A DNA stretch of 64,000 bases from Ruegeria sp. A3M17 (lineage in GTDB: Bacteria > Pseudomonadota > Alphaproteobacteria > Rhodobacterales > Rhodobacteraceae). The notes under the pieces are model-generated. The model did no database searches. It was not told the origin of the DNA and was given only the letters and a program-made list of their open reading frames with translations. The stretch spans positions 33,804 through 97,803 of the forward strand of contig NZ_QOCF01000023.1 in NCBI RefSeq assembly GCF_003318255.1, in the 5' to 3' direction. A program made the translations under genes and the position numbers. Below, one piece after another: positions 1 through 9,671 of the stretch (position 1 is its first letter; each line of letters begins with the position of its first letter).

Positions 1-2639
1 ATATGTACGAAAAAGGCCTGATCTATCGCGGCAAGCGGCTGGTTAACTGGGACCCGCATTTTGAGACCGCGATTTCGGACCTCGAGGTCGAGAACATCGA
101 AGTCGCGGGCCACATGTGGAACTTCAAGTATCCGCTGGCCGGTGGTGAAACCTACACCTATATCGAGAAGGATGAAGACGGGAACGTCGTTTTCGAAGAA
201 GAACGCGATTACATTTCGATTGCCACGACCCGCCCCGAAACCATGCTGGGTGACGGCGCGGTTGCGGTTCATCCGTCGGATGAACGGTATGCGCCAATCG
301 TTGGGAAACTCTGCGGAATCCCGATTGGTCCGAAAGAGCAACGCCGTCAGATCCCGATCATCGCCGATGACTACCCCGATCCCGATTTCGGCTCGGGCGC
401 GGTGAAAATCACAGGCGCGCATGACTTTAATGACAACATGGTCGCCAAGCGCGGCGGTATTCCGATGTACCGCCTGATGGACACCAAAGGCGCGATGCGG
501 GCCGATGGTGCGCCCTACGCTGATGAGGCGGGCAAGGCGCAGGAATACGCACGTGGTCGCGCGTTCACCGAGAACGAGATCGACGCGATCAACCTCGTCC
601 CCGATCACCTGCGCGGGCTTGACCGTTTTGAGGCGCGCGCGAAGGTCGTGGAAGAGATCAACAACGATGGTCTGGCCGTCATGACCCGCGCGGATGATCC
701 GCGTCTGGGCTCTGCCGCTCTGAAGCCTGACGCTGAGGGCGCAGATGAGCTGGTGTCGCTGGTCGAGAGCAAACCGATCATGCAGCCCTTCGGCGACCGT
801 TCCAAGGTTGTGATCGAGCCGATGTTCACCGACCAGTGGTTCGTGGACGCCGAAAAGATCGTCGGCCCCGCGCTGGATGCGGTCAAAGACGGCACGGTCA
901 AGATCATCCCTGAGTCAGGCGAAAAGACCTATTACCACTGGCTGGAAAACATCGAACCCTGGTGCATTTCGCGTCAGCTTTGGTGGGGGCACCAGATTCC
1001 GGTTTGGTATGGTCTCGATCTGTCTGCGGAAGACTTCATCGATGACGAGAACGACGGAGACCTTGATTTGGTCGAATTGGGTCGTCTGCTGAATGAAGGT
1101 GGCATGCTGCACCGTGGCAATGTCATGGAATGCGCAACCAGCTTGGATGCAGTCACCGAGAAGTTCCTGGACGACAACGCCAACATTCCCAGCCCGCTGA
1201 GCCACGCAACCGTTGTGGAAGTTGCAGACAAACATGAGGCGATCCATCGGTTTGCTGAAAGTCTCGCACAGTATGCGGTCGAACAAGACCCAACCAAACT
1301 GATCTATCCGGTCTGGCGCGACCCCGACGTCCTCGACACCTGGTTCTCCTCCGGCCTCTGGCCGATCGGCACGCTGGGATGGCCCGAACAGACCGAAGAG
1401 ATGGAGCGCTATTTCCCGACTGATGTGCTCATCACCGGCGCAGATATCCTGTTCTTCTGGGTCGCCCGGATGATGATGATGCAACTGGCCGTGGTAAACG
1501 AAATCCCGTTCCATACCGTCTACCTGCATCAGCTCGTCCGCGACGAGAAGGGCAAGAAGATGTCCAAAACCACTGGCAACGTCATCGACCCGCTGGAGAT
1601 CGTGGACGAATTCGGCGCCGATGCGCTGCGTTTTACCAACGCCTCGATGGCGGCAATTGGCGGCGTGCTGAAGCTATCCCGCGAACGCATCACCGGCTAT
1701 CGCAACTTCGGCACCAAACTGTGGAATGCCGTCCGCTTTGCCGAGATGAACGAGGTCTTCACCGACGCCGTCCCGCAATTGGATGTGGCCGACCTGAAGC
1801 CCAAAGCCGCCGTAAACCGCTGGATTATCGGCGAAACCGCACGTGTGCGGGAAGAGGTCGACGCGGCGCTGGAAAGCTATCGCTTCAACGATGCCGCCAA
1901 CGGACTTTACGCCTTTGTCTGGGGCAAGGTTTGTGACTGGTATGTCGAGCTTTCCAAGCCATTGCTGCAAGGCGACGATGCCGAGGCGCAGGCCGAAACC
2001 CGCGCCACGATGCGCTGGGTTCTGGATCAGTGCATGGTCCTGCTGCACCCGATCATGCCCTTCGTCACCGAAGAGCTGTGGGGGTTGACCGGCGACCGCG
2101 CCAAAATGGCCGTCCACGCCGATTGGCCGACTTACGCCGCCGCCGACCTGATCGATGCGGATGCGGATCGTGAGATGAACTGGGTGATCTCAGTGATCGA
2201 AAACACCCGCTCGGCCCGTGCGCAGATGCGGGTTCCGGCAGGTCTTTACGTGCCGATGTTGGTGACTGAGATTGACGCCAATGGCCAAGCCGCATGGGAC
2301 CGCAACGAAGCGCTGATCAAGCGCCTTGCGCGGATCGATAGCCTGACCAAAGCGGATGAGTTGCCCAAGGGTACGATCTCGATTGCCGCCCCCGGTGCGT
2401 CCTTCGGCCTGCCGCTGGCGGATATCATCGATATCGGCGCGGAAAAGGAACGGTTGGAGAAAGCCAAAGGCAAGCTGGCCAAGGAATTGGGCGGCCTGCG
2501 CGGGCGTCTGAACAACCCGAAATTCGTGGCCTCGGCCCCGGAAGAGGTTGTCGCGGAGGCCAAAGCCAACCTTGCCGCCCGCGAAGAAGAAGAGGCTAAA
2601 CTGAACGAAGCCCTCGCCCGTTTGGCCGAAATCGCCTGA
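1..2639 (+). CDS. valS: Valine--tRNA ligase (5'-truncated by window edge)
   Basis: Class Ia aminoacyl-tRNA synthetase that charges tRNA-Val in the cytoplasm. The reading frame is open from the first base; 878 codons are visible, and full-length family members are about 950-1000 residues, so the N-terminus with the HIGH signature lies outside the window and the first visible ATG (base 3) is internal. Visible parts are the editing (CP1) domain, the KMSKT catalytic loop at bases 1557-1571 within [10 protein letters not shown], the anticodon-binding helical domain, and a C-terminal Glu/Lys/Ala-rich coiled-coil arm (about the last 70 residues) typical of ValRS. A strong terminator follows 34 bases after the stop, so it probably ends its transcript. 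Identification is secure. Confidence 0.97.
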   Translation, partial: MYEKGLIYRGKRLVNWDPHFETAISDLEVENIEVAGHMWNFKYPLAGGETYTYIEKDEDGNVVFEEERDYISIATTRPETMLGDGAVAVHPSDERYAPIVGKLCGIPIGPKEQRRQIPIIADDYPDPDFGSGAVKITGAHDFNDNMVAKRGGIPMYRLMDTKGAMRADGAPYADEAGKAQEYARGRAFTENEIDAINLVPDHLRGLDRFEARAKVVEEINNDGLAVMTRADDPRLGSAALKPDAEGADELVSLVESKPIMQPFGDRSKVVIEPMFTDQWFVDAEKIVGPALDAVKDGTVKIIPESGEKTYYHWLENIEPWCISRQLWWGHQIPVWYGLDLSAEDFIDDENDGDLDLVELGRLLNEGGMLHRGNVMECATSLDAVTEKFLDDNANIPSPLSHATVVEVADKHEAIHRFAESLAQYAVEQDPTKLIYPVWRDPDVLDTWFSSGLWPIGTLGWPEQTEEMERYFPTDVLITGADILFFWVARMMMMQLAVVNEIPFHTVYLHQLVRDEKGKKMSKTTGNVIDPLEIVDEFGADALRFTNASMAAIGGVLKLSRERITGYRNFGTKLWNAVRFAEMNEVFTDAVPQLDVADLKPKAAVNRWIIGETARVREEVDAALESYRFNDAANGLYAFVWGKVCDWYVELSKPLLQGDDAEAQAETRATMRWVLDQCMVLLHPIMPFVTEELWGLTGDRAKMAVHADWPTYAAADLIDADADREMNWVISVIENTRSARAQMRVPAGLYVPMLVTEIDANGQAAWDRNEALIKRLARIDSLTKADELPKGTISIAAPGASFGLPLADIIDIGAEKERLEKAKGKLAKELGGLRGRLNNPKFVASAPEEVVAEAKANLAAREEEEAKLNEALARLAEIA

Positions 2640-2673
2640 TCTTCATCTTTTCGCAAATACTCAAAATCCAACA

Positions 2674-2700
2674 CCCGCCGCTCACTCGGCGGGTTTTTTT
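2674..2700 (+). terminator. Intrinsic terminator after valS
   Basis: A 7-bp GC-only stem (CCCGCCG / CGGCGGG) with a six-base loop is followed by seven T residues (2694-2700). It is placed to end valS transcription before the BenE-type gene starts at 2777. Confidence 0.9.
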
Positions 2701-2776
2701 GTGCGATGACGCATTTCACCTTGTTTCTATCCGCTTGCGATTGTTAGCAATCTCTGCAGACAACTCCGAGGAAGTC

Positions 2777-3940
2777 ATGGCGCGTCCTTACCCTCCTGTG
2801 CAGACGATTTCGACCGGGCTTGTGGTGGCGGTCGTAGGGTTTTTCAGCTCTTTTCCGATTGTGCTGCAGGGCCTTATTGCAATGGGCGCCTCGGAGGCTG
2901 AGGCGGCCTCTGGTTTGATGATGGCCGCGGTTGCAATGGGAGTGACAGCGATTGTGGTCAGCCTTTGGTACCGGCAGCCAATCAGCGTGGCATGGTCAAC
3001 ACCCGGTGCCGCCCTGCTGGCGGTTTCAGCGACCCCATTGGTCGGATTTTCTGATGCAGTTGGTGCATTTCTTTGCGCCGGGGCCCTGACTGTTGTTGCC
3101 GGATTGTGGCGTCCGCTTGGACGGCTTGCGGCCGCTATCCCGACAACACTTGCACAGGCCATGCTGGGCGGGGTTTTGCTGCCCTTGTGCATCATTCCGT
3201 TTAAAGCGGCAGTTGAGCTGCCCTGGCAAGCGCTGCCGGTCATTCTGACGTGGTTTATCGCCGGGCGGATCAACCGGTTGATCGCGGTTCCTGCCGCGGT
3301 GGTTGCCGCGGCAATCGTCGTTGTATTGAACGCAGGTGACGGCTCGGTCCGGCCCGAGCATCTGGTCGCCGCCCCTGTCTGGACCATTCCGACATTCTCG
3401 GTCGCATCGGCGATCGGGATCGGCATCCCTCTGTTCATCGTCACCATGGCTACACAAAACATCCCCGGCATCGCCGTCATGCGCAGCTTTGGGTATGCAC
3501 CAATTGCTGGCAAGCTGTTCTCAGCCGTCGGAGGCGCCAGTATTCTGTCCGCCCCCTTTGGCGCTCCGGCCACGTGCCTTGCCGCAATTACCGCTGCGAT
3601 GTGTTCGAACGAAGACAGCTACCCGGACCCGAACCAGCGTTACTGGTCTGCGGTTATGGCAGGCCTGTTTTACTGCGTCTTTGGTGTCTTTGCCGTGGCG
3701 ATCACCGGGTTCGCGGCCCACGCCGACCCATTGCTCATGGGCACTCTGACCGGCATTGCCCTGATCGGTGTGATGGCAAACGCGACCTTTGCAGCATTAG
3801 AGGTCCCCGCCGAACGCGAAGCGGCGATTCTGACATTCGCCATCACCGCATCAGGCATCACTGTCTTCGGCCTGGGCGCTGCAGTCTGGGGGTTGGCCGC
3901 AGGCGGCATCGCTTATCTGGTTACCAACCGATCCAGGTGA
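2777..3940 (+). CDS. benE: BenE family benzoate/H+ symporter-like membrane protein
   Basis: Predicted inner-membrane secondary transporter of 387 residues, close to the usual BenE length (about 390). The protein is almost entirely hydrophobic Ala/Gly/Val-rich segments, consistent with about 12 membrane spans, with BenE-like features such as the PYPPVQTISTGL N-terminus and the helix-breaking SAPFGAPATCLAAITAA stretch. The frame is open from 2699, but that would start inside the valS terminator; ATG 2777 has a GAGGAAG ribosome site and is preferred. Benzoate uptake is the family assignment only: no aromatic-degradation genes are nearby, so the real substrate is uncertain. Confidence 0.8.
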   Translation: MARPYPPVQTISTGLVVAVVGFFSSFPIVLQGLIAMGASEAEAASGLMMAAVAMGVTAIVVSLWYRQPISVAWSTPGAALLAVSATPLVGFSDAVGAFLCAGALTVVAGLWRPLGRLAAAIPTTLAQAMLGGVLLPLCIIPFKAAVELPWQALPVILTWFIAGRINRLIAVPAAVVAAAIVVVLNAGDGSVRPEHLVAAPVWTIPTFSVASAIGIGIPLFIVTMATQNIPGIAVMRSFGYAPIAGKLFSAVGGASILSAPFGAPATCLAAITAAMCSNEDSYPDPNQRYWSAVMAGLFYCVFGVFAVAITGFAAHADPLLMGTLTGIALIGVMANATFAALEVPAEREAAILTFAITASGITVFGLGAAVWGLAAGGIAYLVTNRSR

Positions 3941-3979
3941 CAGCTTTCCCCCGCTGTGCTGGTCGGATACTATGAACCT

Positions 3980-4312
3980 ATGTTGGGATCGCTCGGAAAA
4001 CTGGTCGAACGCCAGATCAAAAAGGCGCAAGCCGAAGGTCAACTAGAGGGGCTGGAAGGCGAAGGCCAGCCGCTGCCCGACCGTTCGTCCGAGGCTCAGT
4101 CCGATCCGGCCATCGCCGCCGGTCATCTGATCATGGCGCAGGCGGGCGTTCTTCCCGAAGAGTTCAGCATCAAGAAAAAACTGGATGCCGCGCGTAAGGC
4201 TTATGCTTCGCAGACCGATCCTGATAAACGTATGGCTACAATGAAGCTGATCGCCGAGCTTGAGATGCGATACAATATGGCCCGTGATGCACGACGGGCT
4301 TTTATGCGTTAA
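3980..4312 (+). CDS. DUF1992 family protein (DnaJ-homologue subfamily C-like domain)
   Basis: Small soluble protein of 110 residues. The segment LVERQIKKAQAEGQLEGL followed by GEGQPLP matches the DUF1992 core (usually ERKIREAQ...G.F.NL.G.GKPL), a domain also found at the C-terminus of eukaryotic DNAJC28; the function is unknown. The frame extends upstream to 3956, but MLGSLGKLVERQI at 3980 starts where family members start. Its stop codon and that of the opposing VOC gene share the self-complementary TTAA at 4309-4312, so the two genes converge with no spacer. Confidence 0.75.
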   Translation: MLGSLGKLVERQIKKAQAEGQLEGLEGEGQPLPDRSSEAQSDPAIAAGHLIMAQAGVLPEEFSIKKKLDAARKAYASQTDPDKRMATMKLIAELEMRYNMARDARRAFMR

Positions 4313-4680
4313 ATGCCGTGTGCAAATGCCCTGCTAGACACGGAAATCGAGTTTCCCGACGGGTCCTTGGCATTCGCGAAACTGTAGCCATCCGCCTTGT
4401 GGATCGAACCGAATTTCAGCCCGTGCTGCGCGGCTTGTCTGCAAAACTCGGCAACGTCCACGACATCAAAAACGATTTTGACCGCTGCTTGCCCCTGACG
4501 GGCGGCCTTGCTGGCCGGGTGCAACAACAGGCGCAACCCGTCTTCGACAGGGACAAGCTCAACAATCCGGTCCCCTTCCAGTTGGCGCACTGCATATCCA
4601 AAATGTGCCTCATAGAAACGCACCATCTTCTCGATATCCTTGGTGTACAGGATCAATCGTGTGACAGGTGCCGAGATCAT
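4309..4680 (-). CDS. VOC (glyoxalase/bleomycin-resistance/dioxygenase) family protein
   Basis: Single VOC module of 123 residues with the paired beta-alpha-beta-beta-beta pattern: LILYTKDIEKMVRFYEAHFG at the start, and DPSGNSISV near the end, which is the typical end of the second repeat. No residue pattern reveals a substrate. Its ATG overlaps the stop of the upstream crotonase gene (ATGA at 4677-4680), so the two are likely translationally coupled and may act on related acyl substrates; that link is inference from position. Confidence 0.75.
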   Translation of the reverse strand: MISAPVTRLILYTKDIEKMVRFYEAHFGYAVRQLEGDRIVELVPVEDGLRLLLHPASKAARQGQAAVKIVFDVVDVAEFCRQAAQHGLKFGSIHKADGYSFANAKDPSGNSISVSSRAFAHGI

Positions 4681-5459
4681 TTGAACTCTGGCTTGCGACC
4701 TTGCAAATTCGCCGCAATGACCTCCATCTGGTCGGGTTTGCCAATCAGTTCGGCTTGCTCTGCGGATTCCTCCAGCAGCACATCAGTGCGCGGCTTGGCT
4801 TCGGCGAACTCAATCAGGCGTTTGGCCGCCCGGATAGCCGAAGGGCTTTGGCCAGCGATGTCTTCGGCCAAGGCCAATGCCTCGGTCAGCGGGTCGTCCG
4901 ACAGCTTGGTGACCAACCCCCAGTCCGCAGCTTGCACAGCACCGATCGGGCGGGCGGAATACGTCAACAGGCGTAAGACGTCCGACCGGACCAGCTTGGG
5001 CAGCAGAACCATCCCGCCCATGTCGGGGATCAGGCCCCACTTCATCTCCATCACGGCGAGTTTAGCCTCGGGATGTGCTATCCGGATGTCAGCGCCCAGC
5101 GCAAGTTGCAGACCGCCGCCATAGGCAGCCCCCTGAATGGCACAAATGACGGGAACGGGTACGCGCTGCCAAACCAAGGCAACCTCCTGCACCTCATTGG
5201 CGTCTTTGTGGCTGCGGGCCATCAACCATTCGGTCGGGTCCGTTTGCGCCATGCTCGCAAAGCTGGCCATGTCCAGTCCCGCGCAAAAGCTTTTGCCTTC
5301 ACCTGACAGCACTACCGCGCGCGCATCCGAAGCTGCCACCTCCTGCCCCGCAGAAATGATGACCTTTATCATCGCATCATCCAGAGCATTCATCTTATCG
5401 CCACGCGTCAGAGTTACGTGCGCGATGTGATTTTTGTATTCGACGGATACGCGTGACAT
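4677..5459 (-). CDS. Enoyl-CoA hydratase/isomerase family protein (crotonase fold)
   Basis: 260-residue crotonase-superfamily protein. The CoA/oxyanion-hole motifs SFCAGLDM and AAYGGGLQLALGAD are present. In hydratases two Glu residues do the catalysis: the first position (GGGxEL) is Gln here, while the second aligns with Glu in AVMEMKWGLIPDMGG; the Asp after IP matches the Asp of dienoyl-CoA isomerases. It may therefore be an isomerase rather than a hydratase. ATG 5459 has a GAGAGG ribosome site; an upstream extension to 5561 would overlap the neighbouring gene and has no family similarity. First gene of a two-gene unit with the VOC protein. Confidence 0.85.
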   Translation of the reverse strand: MSRVSVEYKNHIAHVTLTRGDKMNALDDAMIKVIISAGQEVAASDARAVVLSGEGKSFCAGLDMASFASMAQTDPTEWLMARSHKDANEVQEVALVWQRVPVPVICAIQGAAYGGGLQLALGADIRIAHPEAKLAVMEMKWGLIPDMGGMVLLPKLVRSDVLRLLTYSARPIGAVQAADWGLVTKLSDDPLTEALALAEDIAGQSPSAIRAAKRLIEFAEAKPRTDVLLEESAEQAELIGKPDQMEVIAANLQGRKPEFK

Positions 5460-5524
5460 CTCAGGCCTCTCAATTCCGGTTAGGGGTACAATGCCCCGAT
5501 GGATCAGGCAGTTCCACCTCAACG

Positions 5525-6595
5525 TTAGGGCAGATTTGACGCAGGCATGCGCCCGAACCAAGGCGAATCCAATGTCATGACGTAGAAATGTCCCCCGACC
5601 ACCTTGCCACCCGTGGTTATGCCCAGCCGACCGCCGGGGTCTTGCAAGGTCTGCAGGATGTTCCCGTCGCCATCAAATTGCACCATCATTCCGCGATTGA
5701 TCGGCGCAGGCCGCACCATCGGTCCCAGCCGCCAGATCATCTTTCGCAGGAAAGGGTATGGCATCAGCGCCTCACTTGGCACACGCGGGCTGGCAAAAGC
5801 CATCCAAAAGGTGCCATCGCCCTGTGCCTCGATGTTATCGGGATAGCCGGGTAAATTGTCCATCAGCACCTCTTTCTGCCCTGCCTTCGGGCCTGTTAGC
5901 CAAAGCTTGTGCACCCGTGCACGTCCGGTCTCGGCGATCAGCAGAAAATCCTCATCCGGCGACAACGCGACGCCGTTCGTATAGACAAAACCTTCGGCCA
6001 GTTTCTCGGTCGTGCCATCGGTCGCGTGGCGGGCAACATAACCGGTGTCCGATTGCTCCCAGATGGTCAGAACCGAGGTCGGTTTGGTCCCGCCCATCGT
6101 TTCGGGATCGAACCGATCGGACGAGTTTGAGAAATAGATCGTTCCATCCTTCGCCACGTCCAATTGATTTGCATAGATCACCGGCGCGCCATTTATCTCG
6201 GACACGACAGGCTGCAGCTTACCAGGGCCGGTCCATCGCATGATGCCTCGAAAACTGTCGGCGATATAAAGCGCCCCATCCGGACCGACCGTCAGCCCCA
6301 AGGGCCGACCGCCGAGATCGTCTACTTTTACCGTGACCTCCCCGTCTATCCGGTACAGAGCCCCGGATAAGCTGGTCGTGTACACGGACCCGTCGGGCAT
6401 GACGGCAATGTCTTCGGGGCCTTTCTCACTGTCAGGCAACGAGATCAGCTCCAGCTGGTCCAACGCATTGTTCTCCGCAAAGTCACCAGTGAAACCCGGT
6501 GCTTCGGGTGGGGTCCATGCCACCGGTTGAACCGGGACCGGCCAGAAAACCAGGTAAGCGAGACCGACAATCAATAGGCCCAAAACAATGCGCAT
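5525..6595 (-). CDS. Membrane-anchored SMP-30/strictosidine-synthase-like protein
   Basis: 356 residues: one N-terminal hydrophobic anchor (about residues 3-19), then a six-bladed beta-propeller of the SMP-30/gluconolactonase/strictosidine synthase-like (APMAP) type. Repeated blade motifs include PEDIAVMPDGSVYTTS, LGLTVGPDGALYIADS, DVAKDGTIYFSNSS and VALSPDEDFLLIAE. The body probably faces the periplasm. Relatives hydrolyse lactones or organophosphate-like esters with a bound divalent metal; the substrate here is unknown. A strong AGGAG ribosome site precedes ATG 6595. It is divergent from the HisC-type gene, sharing a 95-bp promoter region. Confidence 0.75.
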   Translation of the reverse strand: MRIVLGLLIVGLAYLVFWPVPVQPVAWTPPEAPGFTGDFAENNALDQLELISLPDSEKGPEDIAVMPDGSVYTTSLSGALYRIDGEVTVKVDDLGGRPLGLTVGPDGALYIADSFRGIMRWTGPGKLQPVVSEINGAPVIYANQLDVAKDGTIYFSNSSDRFDPETMGGTKPTSVLTIWEQSDTGYVARHATDGTTEKLAEGFVYTNGVALSPDEDFLLIAETGRARVHKLWLTGPKAGQKEVLMDNLPGYPDNIEAQGDGTFWMAFASPRVPSEALMPYPFLRKMIWRLGPMVRPAPINRGMMVQFDGDGNILQTLQDPGGRLGITTGGKVVGGHFYVMTLDSPWFGRMPASNLP

Positions 6596-6690
6596 GCGCG
6601 CTCCTCCCTTTTTTCTTTACGCGAACAATGCGGAGCGGCATCCTGCAACGCAAGCTTGCCTGTCGTATGACCTTACGTTTATCTGCCCCC

Positions 6691-7791
6691 ATGACAGAAC
6701 CACGCTACACCCCGCTTGCCCAATCCCTGCCTGCAACCGTGCCTTTTGTCGGCCCCGAAACGCAGGAGCGCCAGCGCGGCGCGCCATTTGTGGCGCGGTT
6801 GGGCGCAAATGAAAGCGTGTTTGGACCCTCACCGCGCGCCATCGCGGTAATGGCAGATACGGGGATTTGGATGTATGGCGATCCGGAAAACCACGATCTG
6901 CGCGCTGCATTGGCAGAGCATCATGAGGTGAAGCTGGAAAACATCGTAGTTGGCGAAGGCATCGACGGGCTGTTGGGTTACCTGGTGCGGCTACTGGTCG
7001 GATCCGGAGACGCGGTTGTCACCTCAGATGGGGCATACCCGACTTTCAACTACCATGTGGCGGGGTTCGGCGGAACGCTCCACAAGGTACCGTATCGCGA
7101 CGACCATGAGGACCCGGCGGCGCTGTTTGCCAAGGCAGGTGAGATGGACGCCAAGCTGGTTTATCTGGCCAACCCTGACAACCCGATGGGCAGTTGGAAT
7201 TCCGGTGCGGATATCGTGGCTGCGTTGGACGATCTACCCGACGGGTGCTTGCTTGTATTGGACGAGGCCTATGTGGAATGTGCGCCTGAAGGCACCGCCG
7301 CCCAAGTGGCAGCAGACGATCCTCGGGTGATCCGGATGCGGACTTTTTCCAAGGTGTACGGCATGGCGGGCGCGCGGGTTGGCTATGCCATCGGCGCACC
7401 CGGCCTGATTTCAGCCTTCAACAAGGTGCGCAACCATTTTGGGATGAACCGAGCTGCACAAGCCGGTGCGCTGGCTGCATTAAAGGATTCTGATTGGCTG
7501 GATCACATTCAGGCCAGAATTGCCGAAGCACGCGACCGGATCGGCCGGATTGCCCGAGAGAACGGGTTGATGCCCCTGCCCTCTGCCACCAATTTCGTAG
7601 CCATTGATTGCGGGCAGGATGGGACCTTTGCCAAGGCGGTTCTGGACTCGTTGGTTGCGCAGGGCATTTTCGTGCGTATGCCCTTTGCCGCCCCGCAAAA
7701 TCGGTGCATCCGCGTCAGCTGCGGTGAAGCAGCTGATTTGGATGCCTTTGCCGCTGCGTTGCCAAATGCGCTTGCCGAGGCGCGGCGTTAG
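6691..7791 (+). CDS. hisC: HisC-type PLP-dependent aminotransferase (class I/II)
   Basis: Fold-type I aminotransferase of 366 residues resembling histidinol-phosphate aminotransferase, which converts imidazole-acetol phosphate and glutamate to histidinol phosphate. Family marks seen: LGANESVFGPSP near the N-terminus, NPDNPMGS, LDEAYVE, and the PLP-binding Lys221 in TFSKVYGMAGARVGY. No other histidine genes are close, so it may be a paralogue acting on aromatic or other amino acids. The frame extends upstream to 6499, but MTEPRYTPLAQ at 6691 fits the family; the ribosome site is weak and ATG 6667 is an alternative. It converges on the class V aminotransferase with a 4-bp overlap. Confidence 0.82.
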   Translation: MTEPRYTPLAQSLPATVPFVGPETQERQRGAPFVARLGANESVFGPSPRAIAVMADTGIWMYGDPENHDLRAALAEHHEVKLENIVVGEGIDGLLGYLVRLLVGSGDAVVTSDGAYPTFNYHVAGFGGTLHKVPYRDDHEDPAALFAKAGEMDAKLVYLANPDNPMGSWNSGADIVAALDDLPDGCLLVLDEAYVECAPEGTAAQVAADDPRVIRMRTFSKVYGMAGARVGYAIGAPGLISAFNKVRNHFGMNRAAQAGALAALKDSDWLDHIQARIAEARDRIGRIARENGLMPLPSATNFVAIDCGQDGTFAKAVLDSLVAQGIFVRMPFAAPQNRCIRVSCGEAADLDAFAAALPNALAEARR

Positions 7792-8984
7792 GCCGTAGAC
7801 GCAAGCACCGCAGCCGCAGCTTCTAACGCGCCTTTACCGCGAGGGATATCTAGTCCGGCCATGGCTGTTTCCACGCCGCCCAACATCGCCATGACCATCT
7901 GGCCGTTGACGTGACCCATGTGGCCAAGGCGGAAGCATCCGTCCCAGTCGTCCATCCCCAGACCAATACCAAGGGTCAACCCCAGTTGGTTTTCAGTGAA
8001 CTTGCGCAATGGCGTGCCGCGTCCCTCGGTCAGTCGCAAGGCGGTGACAGCGTGGCTGCGATGTTGACGATCCGCAACATTCAGATGCAACGCGTCACCT
8101 TGCGCCCAGGTTTCACATGCTTCCCAGATGGCCGTGGCTAGCCTCTCGTGCCGCGCCCAAACCTGTTCCATCCCCTCGGCATGGATCATGTCTAAGGCTG
8201 CGCGCAAACCGTAGAGGTGATGGGTCGGTGCGGTGCCGTTGAAATACTGATAGAACAGCTCGGGGTTGGATCGTGGCTGCCAGTCCCAATACTGCGAAAC
8301 ACGTGGCATAGCGGCCCGTTTGGCCTGTGCTTTGTCATTGAAAAACACGAACCCTGTTCCTGCGGGTGTCATCAGCCCCTTTTGGCAAGCCGTAACCGTA
8401 ACATCGACGCCCCAGGCATCCATTTCGAACCGGTCACACCCCATCGAGGCAATGCAATCCGCCATCAAAAGCGCCGGGTGCCCCAGATCGTCCAACAAGG
8501 CGCGTAGAGCTGGAATGTCGTTCCGGATTGAACTTGAGGTATCCACATGAACGGCCAGTACCGCCTTGATCTTGTGGGCCTTGTCGCCACGCAACGCCTC
8601 GGCAATACGGTCGAAATCCCATGCCGAGGACGGGCCGAAGTCGATCAATTGAACCTTGGCGCCGATACCCTCGGCCATCTCGGCCCAGCCATGGGTAAAT
8701 CGGCCAGATGCGGGGGCTAGAACCGTTTCACCGGGTGCGATGACGTTGGACAGCGCGGCTTCCCACGTTCCATGGCCGTTAGAGATATAGATAGCAACAT
8801 TATGCTCGGTCCGCGCCACGCGACACAGATCGTTGGTCAGCGACGGCATCATCTCGATCAGCTCGCCCTCGTAGATATTCGGTGACGGGCGGTGCATGGC
8901 TTGCAACACCGCGTCTGGAATGACCGAAGGTCCTGGAATCGCCAGATATTCGCGCCCTTGCGCCAGGGAAATGGAGTTTGTCAT
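7788..8984 (-). CDS. Class V aminotransferase (serine/alanine--glyoxylate type)
   Basis: 398-residue PLP enzyme of the AGXT/SGAT group that transfers the amino group of serine, alanine or a related donor to glyoxylate. Seen: the IPGPSVIP N-terminal signature, SNGHGTWEAALSN phosphate-binding region, ADCIASMG, and the Schiff-base Lys202 in TACQKGLMTPAG. Ureidoglycine-glyoxylate aminotransferase (PucG) is a close relative and cannot be excluded; no purine-catabolism genes are adjacent. Its stop overlaps the end of the convergent HisC-type gene at 7788-7791. Confidence 0.8.
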   Translation of the reverse strand: MTNSISLAQGREYLAIPGPSVIPDAVLQAMHRPSPNIYEGELIEMMPSLTNDLCRVARTEHNVAIYISNGHGTWEAALSNVIAPGETVLAPASGRFTHGWAEMAEGIGAKVQLIDFGPSSAWDFDRIAEALRGDKAHKIKAVLAVHVDTSSSIRNDIPALRALLDDLGHPALLMADCIASMGCDRFEMDAWGVDVTVTACQKGLMTPAGTGFVFFNDKAQAKRAAMPRVSQYWDWQPRSNPELFYQYFNGTAPTHHLYGLRAALDMIHAEGMEQVWARHERLATAIWEACETWAQGDALHLNVADRQHRSHAVTALRLTEGRGTPLRKFTENQLGLTLGIGLGMDDWDGCFRLGHMGHVNGQMVMAMLGGVETAMAGLDIPRGKGALEAAAAVLASTA

Positions 8985-9035
8985 GGGATCAACCTGTATG
9001 AATTGACGCCCACCCTAGCGCAGCTTTAAGCGGCG

Positions 9036-9668
9036 TCAATCCATCAGCTTGGAGGCCGCGCGCGCAAGGTTTTCGATACCGGCCCAATCCCCATCAATGA
9101 CCATTTTTTTCGGCGCAACCCAGCTTCCGCCCGCGCAAACCACATTGGACAAGGACAAGTAGTCTTTTGCATTTTCGGGGGACACACCACCGGTCGGGCA
9201 AAACTTGATTTGCGGCAACGGCGCGCCGATCGCCTTCAACGCCGGTGCACCACCCGATGCCTCGGCCGGGAAGAACTTGAGCATGTCATAGCCCTTTTCC
9301 AAAAGACGCATCGCCTCGCTGGCCGTAGCGGCACCTGGCAACAAGGGCAGACCCTCGGCCTCGCAGGCCGCGATCAACTCGTCGGTGGCACCGGGCGAGA
9401 CGCCAAATTGCGCGCCTGCTTCTTTCGCGGCGCGCACATCTTCGGGCGTGACCAAAGTTCCTGCGCCGACGACGCCGCCCGGCACGTCTGCCATCGCGCG
9501 GATCGCATCCAGCGCGGCGGGGGTGCGCAGAGTCACCTCAAGCGCGGGCAGGCCACCTGCGACAAGCGCCTCGGCCAATGGGCGCGCCTGAGCCGCGTCA
9601 TCGACGACAAGGACAGGAACAATGGGCGCAAGTGCGCAGATTTCACGCGTGCGTTGGGTTTTGGACAT
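9036..9668 (-). CDS. eda: 2-keto-3-deoxy-6-phosphogluconate (KDPG) aldolase
   Basis: 210-residue class I aldolase that splits KDPG into pyruvate and glyceraldehyde 3-phosphate, the last step of the Entner-Doudoroff pathway. Catalytic Glu44 lies in PALEVTLRTP and the Schiff-base Lys131 in DMLKFFPAE; CPTGGVSPENA is the phosphate-binding loop. It starts 3 bases after the edd stop and ends the zwf-edd-eda unit. Confidence 0.96.
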   Translation of the reverse strand: MSKTQRTREICALAPIVPVLVVDDAAQARPLAEALVAGGLPALEVTLRTPAALDAIRAMADVPGGVVGAGTLVTPEDVRAAKEAGAQFGVSPGATDELIAACEAEGLPLLPGAATASEAMRLLEKGYDMLKFFPAEASGGAPALKAIGAPLPQIKFCPTGGVSPENAKDYLSLSNVVCAGGSWVAPKKMVIDGDWAGIENLARAASKLMD

Positions 9669-9671
9669 GGG

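Noticed and set aside
915..1529. 204-codon open frame on the minus strand inside valS
   Set aside because: It lies wholly opposite the conserved ValRS coding frame, has low-complexity composition, and is an antisense shadow of GC-rich codons.
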